A stretch of 7,771 nucleotides of DNA from Phycisphaerales bacterium UBA4658 (GTDB lineage Bacteria; Planctomycetota; Phycisphaerae; Phycisphaerales; UBA1924), in contig DHLW01000180.1 of assembly GCA_002405485.1 (NCBI GenBank), forward strand, positions 18,175 through 25,945, given 5' to 3'. The position numbers were made by a program, and so were the translations under genes. Shown here in pieces: positions 1 through 7,300 of the stretch; within the stretch, counting starts at the first letter, position 1; each line of letters begins with the position of its first letter. The notes beneath the pieces are model-generated. The model was not told the DNA's origin and made no database searches. It was given only the letters and a program-made list of their open reading frames with translations.

Positions 1-1185
1 AGCCACGAGATCCGCACCCCGATGGCCTCGATCCTCGGATACGCCGAGCTGCTCTCGGAGGCCGACGGCGTGCAGCTCTCCGCCGCCGAGCGCGCCGCGC
101 ACGTCGCCACCATCCGTCGCAACGGCGAGCATCTGCTCTCGATCATCAACGACATCCTCGACCTCTCGAAGATCGAGAGCGGACGCCTGAGCATCGAACT
201 GCTGAACATTCCGCCCATGCAGATCGTCCGCGACGTCGCCGGTCTCCTGCAGAACACCGCCCGCTCCAAGGGCATCGCGCTGAACGTCGAATGCACGACG
301 CCCATCCCCGCCACCATCCGCACCGATCCGGTCCGCTTCAAGCAGATCCTCCTTAATCTCGTCGGCAACGCGGTCAAGTTCACCACCTCGGGCGCCGTCA
401 CCATCGCGCTCAGACTGGACACGGCATCCCCCGAACCAGCACTGTGCGTCGACGTCACCGACACCGGCATCGGCATCGCCCCGGAGTTCCTCCCGCGGCT
501 CTTTGACGCCTTCTCCCAGGCCGATTCCAGCATGACCCGGCGCTTCGGCGGTTCCGGACTCGGGCTTCGCATCTGCCGCCTGCTTGCCGACCTTCTCGGC
601 GGCGCCATCACCGTGCAAAGCGCTCCGGGCGCGGGCAGCACCTTCACGCTGCGTCTTCCCGCGGGCACGCTCAGCGGCATCCAGATGCTCGAGCCCGGAT
701 CGCCCTCCATCACCGGCTCGCAGAACGACGAGATCATCTCCCGCCGAAAGCCGGAGGCGCCGCTCTCCGGCGTGCGGATCTTCTTTGCCGAGGACGGCAT
801 CGACAACCAGCGTCTGGTCGCTCACCTCCTCCGAAGGGCGGGCGCCGAGGTGACCCTCTTCGACAACGGCCTTGCCGCGCTCAACGCACTCGTCGATCGC
901 TCGCGCGTCGATCGGCCCATGCTCGATCCGCTCCCCTGCGACCTGCTCATCACCGACATGCAGATGCCCGAGCTCGATGGCTACGGGCTCGCCCGGCTGC
1001 TCCGCGTCAAGTCGTCGAATCTCCCGATCCTGGCCCTGACGGCGCACGCGATGGTCGACGACGCCCGCCGATGCATCGATGCCGGGTGCGACGCCTATTT
1101 GTCCAAGCCCGTCGCACGCGATGCCCTGATCCGTGCCTGCCTGCAGACGCTCGAGCGCCGTTCCAGCGCCGTCGGCATGACCTGA
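1..1185 (+). CDS. Hybrid sensor histidine kinase, C-terminal part (5' end outside window)
   Basis: The reading frame is open from base 1, so the true start lies upstream; 394 residues are visible. Numbering from the first visible codon, residues 1-7 read SHEIRTP, the HisKA H-box, with the phosphoacceptor histidine at residue 2. A HATPase_c domain follows: N-box RFKQILLNLVGNAVKFT at 112-128, DTGIG (G1) at 154-158 and GGSGLGL (G2) at 183-189. After a linker of about 50 residues, a receiver domain starts near 258 with the acidic pair E264-D265, the phosphoacceptor D319 (in TDMQMP), the switch region LTAHA and the conserved K369 (in SKPV). All catalytic residues are present, so the protein should autophosphorylate and pass phosphate to its own receiver. 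No Hpt or DNA-binding domain follows, so output needs a separate phosphotransfer partner or response regulator. The signal sensed cannot be judged because the sensor region is missing. A 130-bp gap separates it from the next gene, which looks functionally unrelated. Confidence 0.95.
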   Translation, partial: SHEIRTPMASILGYAELLSEADGVQLSAAERAAHVATIRRNGEHLLSIINDILDLSKIESGRLSIELLNIPPMQIVRDVAGLLQNTARSKGIALNVECTTPIPATIRTDPVRFKQILLNLVGNAVKFTTSGAVTIALRLDTASPEPALCVDVTDTGIGIAPEFLPRLFDAFSQADSSMTRRFGGSGLGLRICRLLADLLGGAITVQSAPGAGSTFTLRLPAGTLSGIQMLEPGSPSITGSQNDEIISRRKPEAPLSGVRIFFAEDGIDNQRLVAHLLRRAGAEVTLFDNGLAALNALVDRSRVDRPMLDPLPCDLLITDMQMPELDGYGLARLLRVKSSNLPILALTAHAMVDDARRCIDAGCDAYLSKPVARDALIRACLQTLERRSSAVGMT

Positions 1186-1315
1186 CCCTTCCGGGTTCCG
1201 GTCCGCCGACGCGCGGGAACTTCGCACGAATGGCGAAATCCGGTTCCGCCTGTGCCGCGTACTCCAGCGCGGCCCATACGCTCACAGCCGAACCGCTCGA
1301 CCATCCGACAAGCGC

Positions 1316-3058
1316 ATGACCATCCCATCTGATCCGCCCGTGGTGCTCTTCGATGGCGCCTGCAACCTCTGCGTCGCCAGCGTCCGGTGGATCATCAACC
1401 ATGACCGCCGCGAGCGATTTCGCTTCGCCTCCCTGCAATCAGACGCCGCGTGGCGTGCACTCGCGGACGCCGGCTCGTCGCCCGAGCTTGCCAGGACCAT
1501 GGACTCTGTCGTGGTCATCTCTCACGGACGCGTGCACACGCACTCCGACGCGGCTCTCGCGATCGCACGCGAGCTTGGCTTCCCCTGGTCGCTCGCCGCC
1601 GCCGCCCGCTTCATACCCAGACCGCTCCGCGACGCCGTCTACTCCTTCGTCGCACGCAATCGCATCTCCTGGTTCGGCCGCCAGACCGCCTGCATGATCC
1701 CCTCCCCGCAGCTCTCAGCTCGATTTCTGGATCTCGGCGAATCACCTCCCTCGGACACGCTCGGCACAGCCCACCTTCCGGATCCGGATCGCCCCGGTCC
1801 CGGAACGACCCTCCGGGCATGGTCCCAGCGCCTGATCTTCGCGTATCTCTTCCTGCACGCGTTCTGCTTTCCCATCGGGCACGTTCCGTTCACCGAGCCG
1901 CTCGCCGACGCCTACGACGCGGCCGTGCGCTCGGCGGTCTCCGCGTTCGCCTCACTCTTCCTGGACCTCACCATCACCGTCTTCCCCTCCGGCTCCGGAG
2001 ACACCACGTTCAACTACGTGCAGCTCCTGGTCTTTGCCCTCACCGCCATCCTGTCGGCCTCGGCCTGGACCATGGCTGTCCGAGGCCGAGCCGTCTCCGC
2101 CCGCGCCGCCGACGCGTTCACCACGTACATCCGCTACTTCCTCTCGGCGAACCTGCTCTCCTACGGACTGGTCAAGGTCTTTCCCCTGCAGATGTCCCTT
2201 CCCGGACCCGATCGACTGCTCGCCTCATACGGCGACTCTTCTCCCATGGGCCTGCTCTGGACGTTCATCGGCGCCAGCCCCGGGTTTCAGATCTTCTCCG
2301 GGGCATTCGAGACGCTCGCCGGCCTGCTGCTGGTCTTTCGACGCACCACGCTCCTTGGCACGCTGGTCGCCCTCGCCGTCATGCTCAACGTCGTCGCATT
2401 CAACGTCTTCTACGACGTGCCCGTCAAGATCTTCTCCTCCCACCTTCTGCTCATGTCCCTGTTCCTGCTCTGGCCGCACCTCCCTCGCCTCGCGGCGTTC
2501 CTCCTCCTGAACCTGCCCAGCCAGCCCGTTGTTCTTGGCCCTCCCGCTCGGCGACCCTGGACGCGACGGGCTGCCGTCTTCGGCAAGATCGCCTTCGTCG
2601 CGTGCTTTGCGGTCTATCCCGCCGTGCTGAACTGGAACGATCTCCGCACCGACGGCCTGCTCGCCCCCAAAGCCGCGTGGCACGGGCTCTACCGCGTCGA
2701 GTCCTTCTCGCGCGACGGCAAGTCCGGGTGCGACAACCCCGATGCCCAGCGCTGGGTCCGCGTCGGCGTCACCTCCCAAGGGCAGTACGCGTTCATCGCG
2801 ATCCAGAACGCCGATGGCACGTCCCGCCGATGGGGCGCGAACGTCAACGCAGACCCGCCCGCCTTCGCCCTCATGAAGCGCGAAGACGCCGAGCCCCCCA
2901 CTCTCGAGTTCTCCATGCCGGACGATCAGACGCTCCGTCTGCAGGGCAACTTCCAAGGGGCCGCCGTCGTCGCCGTGCTCAAGCGCCTGCCCGATGAAGA
3001 GTCCACCCTCCTCGGACGCGGGTTCCGGTGGATCAACGAGCACCCGTTCAATCGCTGA
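1316..3058 (+). CDS. DCC-family thioredoxin-like domain (DUF393) fused to DoxX-like membrane protein
   Basis: The product is 580 residues in three parts. Residues 9-131 are a DCC/DUF393 domain: FDGACNLC carries the paired cysteines C16 and C19, and the domain ends with the family-like ARNRISWFGRQTAC. Residues about 165-440 are hydrophobic, with roughly seven or eight likely membrane helices (near 170-187, 205-222, 233-252, 270-290, 312-332, 344-362, 372-388 and 418-438). Segments such as YGLVKVFP, YGDSSPMGLLWTFIGAS and FYDVPVKIFSSHLL resemble an uncharacterised DoxX-like family found in Planctomycetota and Bacteroidota. Residues about 445-580 form a soluble, probably beta-rich module ending RGFRWINEHPFNR, an ending I recall from those relatives. 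DCC proteins are assumed to be thiol-disulfide oxidoreductases on the strength of the CxxC motif; the substrate is unknown. ATG 1316 sits only 8 codons before the domain core, and no strong Shine-Dalgarno sequence precedes it. The stop lies 34 bp before the likely holA start, which suggests co-transcription. Confidence 0.85.
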   Translation: MTIPSDPPVVLFDGACNLCVASVRWIINHDRRERFRFASLQSDAAWRALADAGSSPELARTMDSVVVISHGRVHTHSDAALAIARELGFPWSLAAAARFIPRPLRDAVYSFVARNRISWFGRQTACMIPSPQLSARFLDLGESPPSDTLGTAHLPDPDRPGPGTTLRAWSQRLIFAYLFLHAFCFPIGHVPFTEPLADAYDAAVRSAVSAFASLFLDLTITVFPSGSGDTTFNYVQLLVFALTAILSASAWTMAVRGRAVSARAADAFTTYIRYFLSANLLSYGLVKVFPLQMSLPGPDRLLASYGDSSPMGLLWTFIGASPGFQIFSGAFETLAGLLLVFRRTTLLGTLVALAVMLNVVAFNVFYDVPVKIFSSHLLLMSLFLLWPHLPRLAAFLLLNLPSQPVVLGPPARRPWTRRAAVFGKIAFVACFAVYPAVLNWNDLRTDGLLAPKAAWHGLYRVESFSRDGKSGCDNPDAQRWVRVGVTSQGQYAFIAIQNADGTSRRWGANVNADPPAFALMKREDAEPPTLEFSMPDDQTLRLQGNFQGAAVVAVLKRLPDEESTLLGRGFRWINEHPFNR

Positions 3059-3092
3059 GCGCGGGACGGGCACGGACCCTCTACCCTTGGCC

Positions 3093-4223
3093 GTGGCCAA
3101 AGCACCGGCTCCATCCGCACCCGTGTCCGCTCAGACGCGCGTTCTCATCCTGCATGGCAAGGACCGTTTCCTGCAGGACGAGCACCTCCGCGTTCTGCGC
3201 GAAGCGCTCACCAGCACGCACGGCAAAGACGGCGTCGACACCATCCGGTTCGACGGCACGCAGGGCCCGCGGATCATCGCCGACATCCTCGATGAGTGCC
3301 GCTCCTTCGGGCTCATGCGCCAGCACAAGATCATCCTCGTCGACAACACCGACCTGCTGCTCAAGGCCGACGATGACGAGCCCGCCGCCGCCCCCGTCGC
3401 CAAGGGCGCTCGAAGCAAGCGCGGCCCCGCCCCGCAGACCCCCAGGCAACTCCTCGAGGGCTACGCCGCCGATCCCTCCGAATCCGCCGTGCTCGTGCTC
3501 CGCGCATCGACCTGGCGACCCGGCAAGCTCGACAAGGCCGTCGAGGCGCTGCCCAAGGGCCAGGGCGCGATCCTCGATTGCGATCCGCCTTCGTTCGACA
3601 AGGCCCTCCGCTGGGCCATGGGACGGGCCAAGGTCCGCCACAGCACCCAGATCGACGAGCAGACCGCCGCCATGCTCCTGGAAGCCGTCGGCACCGAACT
3701 CGGCCGCATCGACACCGAGTTGCAGAAGCTCGCCCTCGCCGCCGGCGGCAACGGCCAACCCATCACCCCGGAACTGGTCGAGTCGCTCGTCGGCGTCACC
3801 CGCCAGGAGAGTTTCTTCGTCATCCAGGACGCCCTGCTCAGCGGCGACTCCGCCCTCGCGCTCCGGCAGCTCGACGATCTGATCACCATCTCACGCCAGG
3901 ATGCCACCCCGATCGGGTGGGCCTTCATCGAAGCCGCCCGCAAGGTTCACGTCGCCGCGCGAGGCCTGCAGGCCGGACAGTCCTCCCGCCAGTTCGAGGG
4001 CGATCTGCGCATCTTCACCCGTGGTCCGGGGCGCGATCAGGCCATCGCCGGCATCCTCCAGGGCGCACGAACCGCCGGCCCGCGCGCCGCCGCGGACCTG
4101 CTCAAGGCCGCCGTCACCTGCGACCAGCACAACAAGTCCGGCGTGGGCGAACCGGTCCGAAATCTCGAGGCCCTCGCCGTCCGATTCACCACCACGATCA
4201 ACCCCAGGCAATCCTCACGCTGA
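3093..4223 (+). CDS. holA: DNA polymerase III subunit delta
   Basis: This is the delta subunit of the clamp loader, which opens the beta sliding clamp during chromosome replication in the cytoplasm. With a GTG start at 3093 the protein has 376 residues, close to the usual 330-350 plus a lineage insertion. Residues 16-40 (RVLILHGKDRFLQDEHLRVL) match the family N-terminus, where the degenerate nucleotide-binding loop reads G-[ED]-x-FL. IILVDNTDLLL at 80-90 is the central strand of the AAA+-like fold. LLEAVGTELGRIDTELQKLAL (195-215) followed by ITPELVESLVG and FFVIQDALLSGD is the characteristic middle region leading into the C-terminal collar domain. Residues about 92-116 are an unusual Ala/Pro/Lys-rich insertion. 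An upstream in-frame ATG at 2994 would overlap the previous gene by 65 bp and add only low-complexity residues, so it was not used. TTG 3087 and GTG 3123 are alternative starts. No strong ribosome-binding site is visible. Confidence 0.92.
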   Translation: MAKAPAPSAPVSAQTRVLILHGKDRFLQDEHLRVLREALTSTHGKDGVDTIRFDGTQGPRIIADILDECRSFGLMRQHKIILVDNTDLLLKADDDEPAAAPVAKGARSKRGPAPQTPRQLLEGYAADPSESAVLVLRASTWRPGKLDKAVEALPKGQGAILDCDPPSFDKALRWAMGRAKVRHSTQIDEQTAAMLLEAVGTELGRIDTELQKLALAAGGNGQPITPELVESLVGVTRQESFFVIQDALLSGDSALALRQLDDLITISRQDATPIGWAFIEAARKVHVAARGLQAGQSSRQFEGDLRIFTRGPGRDQAIAGILQGARTAGPRAAADLLKAAVTCDQHNKSGVGEPVRNLEALAVRFTTTINPRQSSR

Positions 4224-4264
4224 GGTTTTGCGGCTCCGTCCATCCAGATGCCGATGACTCCACC

Positions 4265-4287
4265 GGCTCGGCGAGGATCGCCGGGCT
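4265..4287 (+). terminator. Hairpin downstream of holA, possible terminator or leader structure
   Basis: Ten consecutive pairs (two of them G-U) join 4265-4274 to 4278-4287 around a GGA loop. It begins 41 bases after the holA stop and ends 13 bases before the Shine-Dalgarno sequence of the lipoprotein gene. No T-run follows, so it does not fit a classical rho-independent terminator. It could equally be a 5'-leader hairpin or stabilise the holA mRNA end. Confidence 0.3.
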
Positions 4288-4300
4288 CTGTCCATTGGCC

Positions 4301-4305
4301 GGAGG
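4301..4305 (+). promoter_or_regulatory. Ribosome-binding site that fixes the lipoprotein start
   Basis: GGAGG lies 8 bases before ATG 4314. It supports that codon over the upstream in-frame ATG 4248, which would put 22 non-signal-like residues in front of the signal peptide. Confidence 0.7.
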
Positions 4306-4313
4306 CCGTCACC

Positions 4314-5504
4314 ATGCTCCCCTTTCCCAAGCGACTGCACCGCCCGATCCCCAGCGTGCTCGTCCTCATCGCCGCGGGCGCTGCCTGCGGATGCGCCGGG
4401 CGCACCGCCCCCGCCACAGCCACCGGCCAGGGCGAGCCCCAAACCCTTCGATCCGCACGGCCGAGCACCGATCGCGCCCAGTCCAACGATCTGAACCAGG
4501 CCGCACTCGACCTCCAGGCCCTCTTCGATCAGCAGGCCACGTCGGACCAGCCCGATGCCGCCGCTCCCCAGCCGTCGACGCCCGTCCCTCCGCCGACAAG
4601 CGACGCACCTCGGCGGCCGACCGATCGGCCCGCAGATCGATCTGCCCGACCCGGTCCGACGGCCGATCGCATCGCCCCCGCCGCGGCTGCCGCGAGCAGC
4701 CCCGATCCCACGCCGCCGCAACCAGACACCCGCTCGCTTGCGCAGCGCCAGCGTGACGCCGCCCAGAGCTTGGCGGACCTGCTGCGTCCAGAGATCGGAG
4801 CTGCACGTGAGCCCATCCGCGCGGCCCTGCCTCTGCTGGCGCTCAATGCGGTGGCGCCGGGATCCGCACAGGAGTCGCTGAAGGCCATCGAGGAGAGCGT
4901 CTCCGGGGAGCAGCGGCGATCGCTGGACGCGCTGCGTGCGGTGCTCCGGGCGGCGGAGACAGATCCGGACGTCGCCGCGGGAGAGCCGGCGGCCGTCGCA
5001 CGCGTGCTCAAGGACTATGGCGAACGCCTGCAGCCCGCGCCCCCGCCCGAGTCGCTGAGCATCGCTCGTGCCGTGCTCTGCACCCGCGTCGAGGCCTTTG
5101 GGCGATACACCCCGGTGAGCACGAGCGCGTTCCTCGCCGGTCGGCCAAGCACGGTGATCCTGTACACCGAGCCGCGGAACTTCGCCCACGCCGCGGGACG
5201 CGCGGTGGACGCCGGCTCCGGTGAAGCGGGGTACGTTGTCGAACTCGCGCAATCGGTCACGCTGCACCTGGACGCCGATGGCTCCGAGCAGCTCGTGGTG
5301 CCCGAGGTCGTCATCAAGGACGCTTCGCGCTCGCAGCGGCGCGACTTCTACCTTGTCCAGCGGCTGGAGCTGCCGCGCACGCTCTCGGTCGGTCGATACA
5401 ACCTGAAGGTCCGGATCCGCGACGTCGTCGGGGGCAGCGTGGCGGAGATGAACATCCCGCTGCGGGTGGTCGCTGACGCGTCGGCGGCCCGCTCCCAGCG
5501 ATAA
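4314..5504 (+). CDS. Probable lipoprotein, proline-rich linker with C-terminal beta domain
   Basis: The product is 396 residues of unknown function. Residues 1-27 look like an export signal: a basic start (PKRLHR), a hydrophobic stretch (VLVLIAAGAA) and a Cys-Gly-Cys at 25-27. The lipobox is imperfect, so either cysteine could carry the lipid, or the signal may simply be cleaved. Residues about 57-73 may form a short helix. Residues 74-140 are a disordered Pro/Ala/Asp/Arg linker. Residues 141-240 are helical and Ala/Leu/Arg-rich. Residues 250-390 are probably beta-rich, with VEAFGRYTPV, AGRPSTVILYTEPRNF, RRDFYLVQRLELP and YNLKVRIRD. I associate this C-terminal pattern with uncharacterised planctomycete proteins, from memory only. 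The likely location is the cell envelope, with the linker spanning the space between the lipid anchor and the folded domain. The gene lies 90 bp after holA and converges with the following - strand gene. Third-base preference shifts from C toward G from roughly 4790 onward. Confidence 0.8.
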   Translation: MLPFPKRLHRPIPSVLVLIAAGAACGCAGRTAPATATGQGEPQTLRSARPSTDRAQSNDLNQAALDLQALFDQQATSDQPDAAAPQPSTPVPPPTSDAPRRPTDRPADRSARPGPTADRIAPAAAAASSPDPTPPQPDTRSLAQRQRDAAQSLADLLRPEIGAAREPIRAALPLLALNAVAPGSAQESLKAIEESVSGEQRRSLDALRAVLRAAETDPDVAAGEPAAVARVLKDYGERLQPAPPPESLSIARAVLCTRVEAFGRYTPVSTSAFLAGRPSTVILYTEPRNFAHAAGRAVDAGSGEAGYVVELAQSVTLHLDADGSEQLVVPEVVIKDASRSQRRDFYLVQRLELPRTLSVGRYNLKVRIRDVVGGSVAEMNIPLRVVADASAARSQR

Positions 5505-5524
5505 GAAGACCGCCCAAAAGCACA

Positions 5525-5550
5525 GCCCGCCCGGAGAACTCCGAGCGGGC
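5525..5550 (-). terminator. Intergenic hairpin between convergent genes, terminator
   Basis: GCCCGC (5525-5530) pairs with GCGGGC (5545-5550); after one C/A mismatch, CGGA (5532-5535) pairs with TCCG (5540-5543) around a 4-base loop. Read on the - strand, CTTTT follows six bases on (complement of the A-run at 5516-5519), which suits termination of the 6395-5604 gene 54 bases after its stop. It also lies 21 bases after the + strand lipoprotein stop and may act in both directions, although no T-run follows on the + strand. Confidence 0.6.
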
Positions 5551-5603
5551 CGTTGAGGGATTCGAGAAGAGATCAAAGAACACTGCCGAGCGATCGCCCG
5601 CGA

Positions 5604-6395
5604 TCAGCGGCGGCGACGTCCGGCGAGGATCCCGCCCAGTGCCAGCAGCACGCCAGCGCCGGGCGCCGGAGCGACGGCAAAGGTCGAGGTGCCGCCCGCG
5701 GCGTCGCCCGCGGAGACGGTGAAGCTGAACAGCGCCTGAATGCTCGACGCCGGGCCGATCGGGTTCCAGACCGGATTCGCCGGGCCGCCGGTGCCCACCG
5801 ACGAGTTGCCGTTGGGGTCAGCCAGAGTGCCGTTGAACAGACTCTGATAGGTGGTTCCGCCGTTGTACAGCGAGGTGTAGGCAAAGCCGCCCGGCCCGCT
5901 CGGGGTGAGCGTGATGCCGTTGGACGTCTGATCCGACCCGCCGAACGTCGCGCTCGTCAGAGCCGTCGCGTTCAGCACGGTGTCGAACATGAGCGTGGGG
6001 GAGAAGAGGTTGAAGGTGGTGGGAAGGGCGCCCGGTCCGCCGTTGCCGGCGACCACGCCGTAGTCGATGTCGATGAAGTACCGAACCTCGCCATCGGGCA
6101 GCGTGTTCCGCCCGGAGAGCACGGTCATGCTCACGAGCGTCGCGACCACCGTGGACCCGTCGAGGATTGGCACGGCGGACGGCGCCTGCCAGAAGAAGAT
6201 GTCCATGTCCGGCTCATTGATGATCGTGATGCTGCTCAGCGGTACCGAGTACGAGCCGTTGAACGCACCCGACGACGCCTGGACGACCACGTACGGATCG
6301 GACGCCGTCGTCACCGCGACGGAATGATCCGCCGCGACCGCGACAGCCCCGGCGGCGGCCACCAGCGCCCAACTGACCAGCTTGCGAGTACGCAT
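5604..6395 (-). CDS. Secreted protein with PEP-CTERM-like sorting tail (paralogue 2)
   Basis: The product is 263 residues when started at the ATG whose first base is 6395; GAGGAG lies 9 bases upstream, and a longer reading frame to 6425 would put ten acidic residues before the signal peptide. Residues 1-22 (MRTRKLVSWALVAAAGAVAV...) are a typical Sec signal, with cleavage likely around A21-A22. The mature part is rich in Gly, Ser, Thr and Asn, has no cysteine and looks beta-rich. The end reads PAPGAG, then a hydrophobic stretch (VLLALGGILAG), then RRRR. This matches the layout of PEP-CTERM-type C-terminal signals: a short motif, a membrane segment and a basic cluster. In that family an exosortase processes the tail and the protein becomes surface-bound or extracellular; no exosortase is in this window. 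The C-terminal 45 residues resemble those of the neighbouring gene (TSTF..xPAPGA), so the two are paralogues. The binding or catalytic role is unknown. Confidence 0.8.
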   Translation of the reverse strand: MRTRKLVSWALVAAAGAVAVAADHSVAVTTASDPYVVVQASSGAFNGSYSVPLSSITIINEPDMDIFFWQAPSAVPILDGSTVVATLVSMTVLSGRNTLPDGEVRYFIDIDYGVVAGNGGPGALPTTFNLFSPTLMFDTVLNATALTSATFGGSDQTSNGITLTPSGPGGFAYTSLYNGGTTYQSLFNGTLADPNGNSSVGTGGPANPVWNPIGPASSIQALFSFTVSAGDAAGGTSTFAVAPAPGAGVLLALGGILAGRRRR

Positions 6396-6404
6396 TCTCT
6401 CCAA

Positions 6405-6410
6405 CTCCTC
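6405..6410 (-). promoter_or_regulatory. Ribosome-binding site of paralogue 2
   Basis: On the - strand GAGGAG lies 9 bases before the ATG at 6395. A second GGAG (6399-6402) lies closer, at 3 bases. Together they support this start over the in-frame ATG at 6425. Confidence 0.6.
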
Positions 6411-6470
6411 TGCCGCCGCCGGCATCCGATGCCTGAACGACGGAAATCGGGTCTCTCTCAGTCATGCACA

Positions 6471-6505
6471 CGGGCCCGGGCGGACCTTCGTCCGCCCCGG
6501 ACCCG
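6471..6505 (-). terminator. Long GC hairpin after paralogue 1
   Basis: Eight perfect pairs (6478-6485 with 6490-6497) close a CTTC loop. The stem continues outward through a one-base bulge, two pairs, one C/A mismatch and four more pairs to 6471 and 6505. It starts 21 bases downstream of the stop of the 7300-6527 gene on the - strand. There is no T-run on either side, so its role in termination is inferred from position and stability. It may reduce read-through into the second paralogue or protect the upstream mRNA. Confidence 0.5.
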
Positions 6506-6526
6506 CTTGATCACGGTCAGGCCGGA

Positions 6527-7300
6527 TCAGTTTCGGCGACGACGAGCGGCCAGCAGACCGCCCAGACCCAGCAGCGCGGCAGCGCCGGGAGCCGGGATGA
6601 TCTCGAAGGTGCTCGTGCCCGCGGCCCGATCGAAGGCCGACAGCGTGAACCGGAACTGCGACTGCATGTCGCTCGCCGACGAGCCCAGGGGCTCGTAGTT
6701 CGGGAACGCCGGATTGGCCCCGACGAACGACACCGAACCGCCGGGCGTCACACCAACGGTGCCGCCGGTGATCAGGTTCACGAACGTCTGGGTGTTGCCG
6801 TTGTACCGAGCGCTGAAGGCCGTCCCGCCCGGCTGCAGGCCAGCCAGGGTGACCGTGCCGCTGCCCAGGCCCGAGGCCGAGTCCGTCACACCGATGAACG
6901 CCGAGGCCACGCCGACGGCGCCGGGGATCGTCGGGAAGCTCAAGAAGCTCGAGTTGATCGTGAACGTGGTGTTCGTCAGACCCGAGGAGACGTTGAAGTT
7001 GGCGGTCACGACCGGATCGAAGATCCAGCCGAAGTTCACGCCGTGGACCCGCACGTTCTTCTCCGGATCCGGGTCATTACCAAACTGGATGGCGTTGGGG
7101 TTGTTGCCGTTGAGGACCCCCCACGACATTCCGCCGCCCGGGAGAGTCGGATCCACCGGGGCTTCCCAGAAGTCGCTCCCAATGATCTCGTCCGTTTCAG
7201 CATTCCGGGCGATGATCTCGATTCGAGCGATCACGTCCGCCGAAGCCGCCGAGGCGGTCAGCGCGAGCCCAACAACTCCAAGCAGCACGTTCGTACGCAT
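6527..7300 (-). CDS. Secreted protein with PEP-CTERM-like sorting tail (paralogue 1)
   Basis: The product is 257 residues from the ATG whose first base is 7300. GGAGGAG lies 7 bases upstream, and the start opens directly into a Sec signal peptide (MRTNVLLGVVGLALTASAASA, cleavage likely after A21, an ASA site). A longer frame to 7447 would add 49 Arg/Cys-rich residues and hide the signal, so it was rejected. The mature protein has no cysteine, is rich in Asn, Gly, Thr and Phe, and looks beta-rich. It carries DFWEAP near its N-terminus, where the neighbouring paralogue has FFWQAP. The tail is PAPGAA, then a hydrophobic stretch (ALLGLGGLLAA), then RRRRN, the PEP-CTERM-like arrangement of motif, membrane segment and basic cluster. 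Export and surface anchoring or release are inferred from that tail. No enzyme motif was recognised. It lies 131 bp upstream of its paralogue on the same strand, with a strong hairpin between them. Confidence 0.8.
   Translation of the reverse strand: MRTNVLLGVVGLALTASAASADVIARIEIIARNAETDEIIGSDFWEAPVDPTLPGGGMSWGVLNGNNPNAIQFGNDPDPEKNVRVHGVNFGWIFDPVVTANFNVSSGLTNTTFTINSSFLSFPTIPGAVGVASAFIGVTDSASGLGSGTVTLAGLQPGGTAFSARYNGNTQTFVNLITGGTVGVTPGGSVSFVGANPAFPNYEPLGSSASDMQSQFRFTLSAFDRAAGTSTFEIIPAPGAAALLGLGGLLAARRRRN

Noticed and set aside
1221..1237. Small inverted repeat TTCGC / GCGAA after the histidine kinase gene
   Set aside because: It has only five pairs with a 7-base loop and no T-run, which is too weak to call a terminator.
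1450..2997. A 515-codon open frame on the + strand inside the DCC/DoxX-like gene
   Set aside because: The translation is dominated by Arg, Pro, Leu and His without domain features. It is the shifted-frame shadow expected in high-GC DNA, and the 1316-3058 frame has clear motifs.
2994..3092. N-terminal extension of holA from ATG 2994
   Set aside because: It would overlap the conserved end of the previous gene and adds 33 low-complexity Ser/Thr/Gly residues absent from the family.
4215..5576. A 453-codon open frame on the - strand opposite the lipoprotein gene
   Set aside because: It is Arg/Gly-rich and without recognisable motifs. The + strand frame has a ribosome-binding site, a signal peptide and domain-like structure.
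5553..6698. A 381-codon + strand frame crossing both secreted-protein genes and their spacer
   Set aside because: It is Arg-rich, runs through a terminator-like hairpin and the intergenic gap, and opposes two genes with signal peptides and sorting tails.
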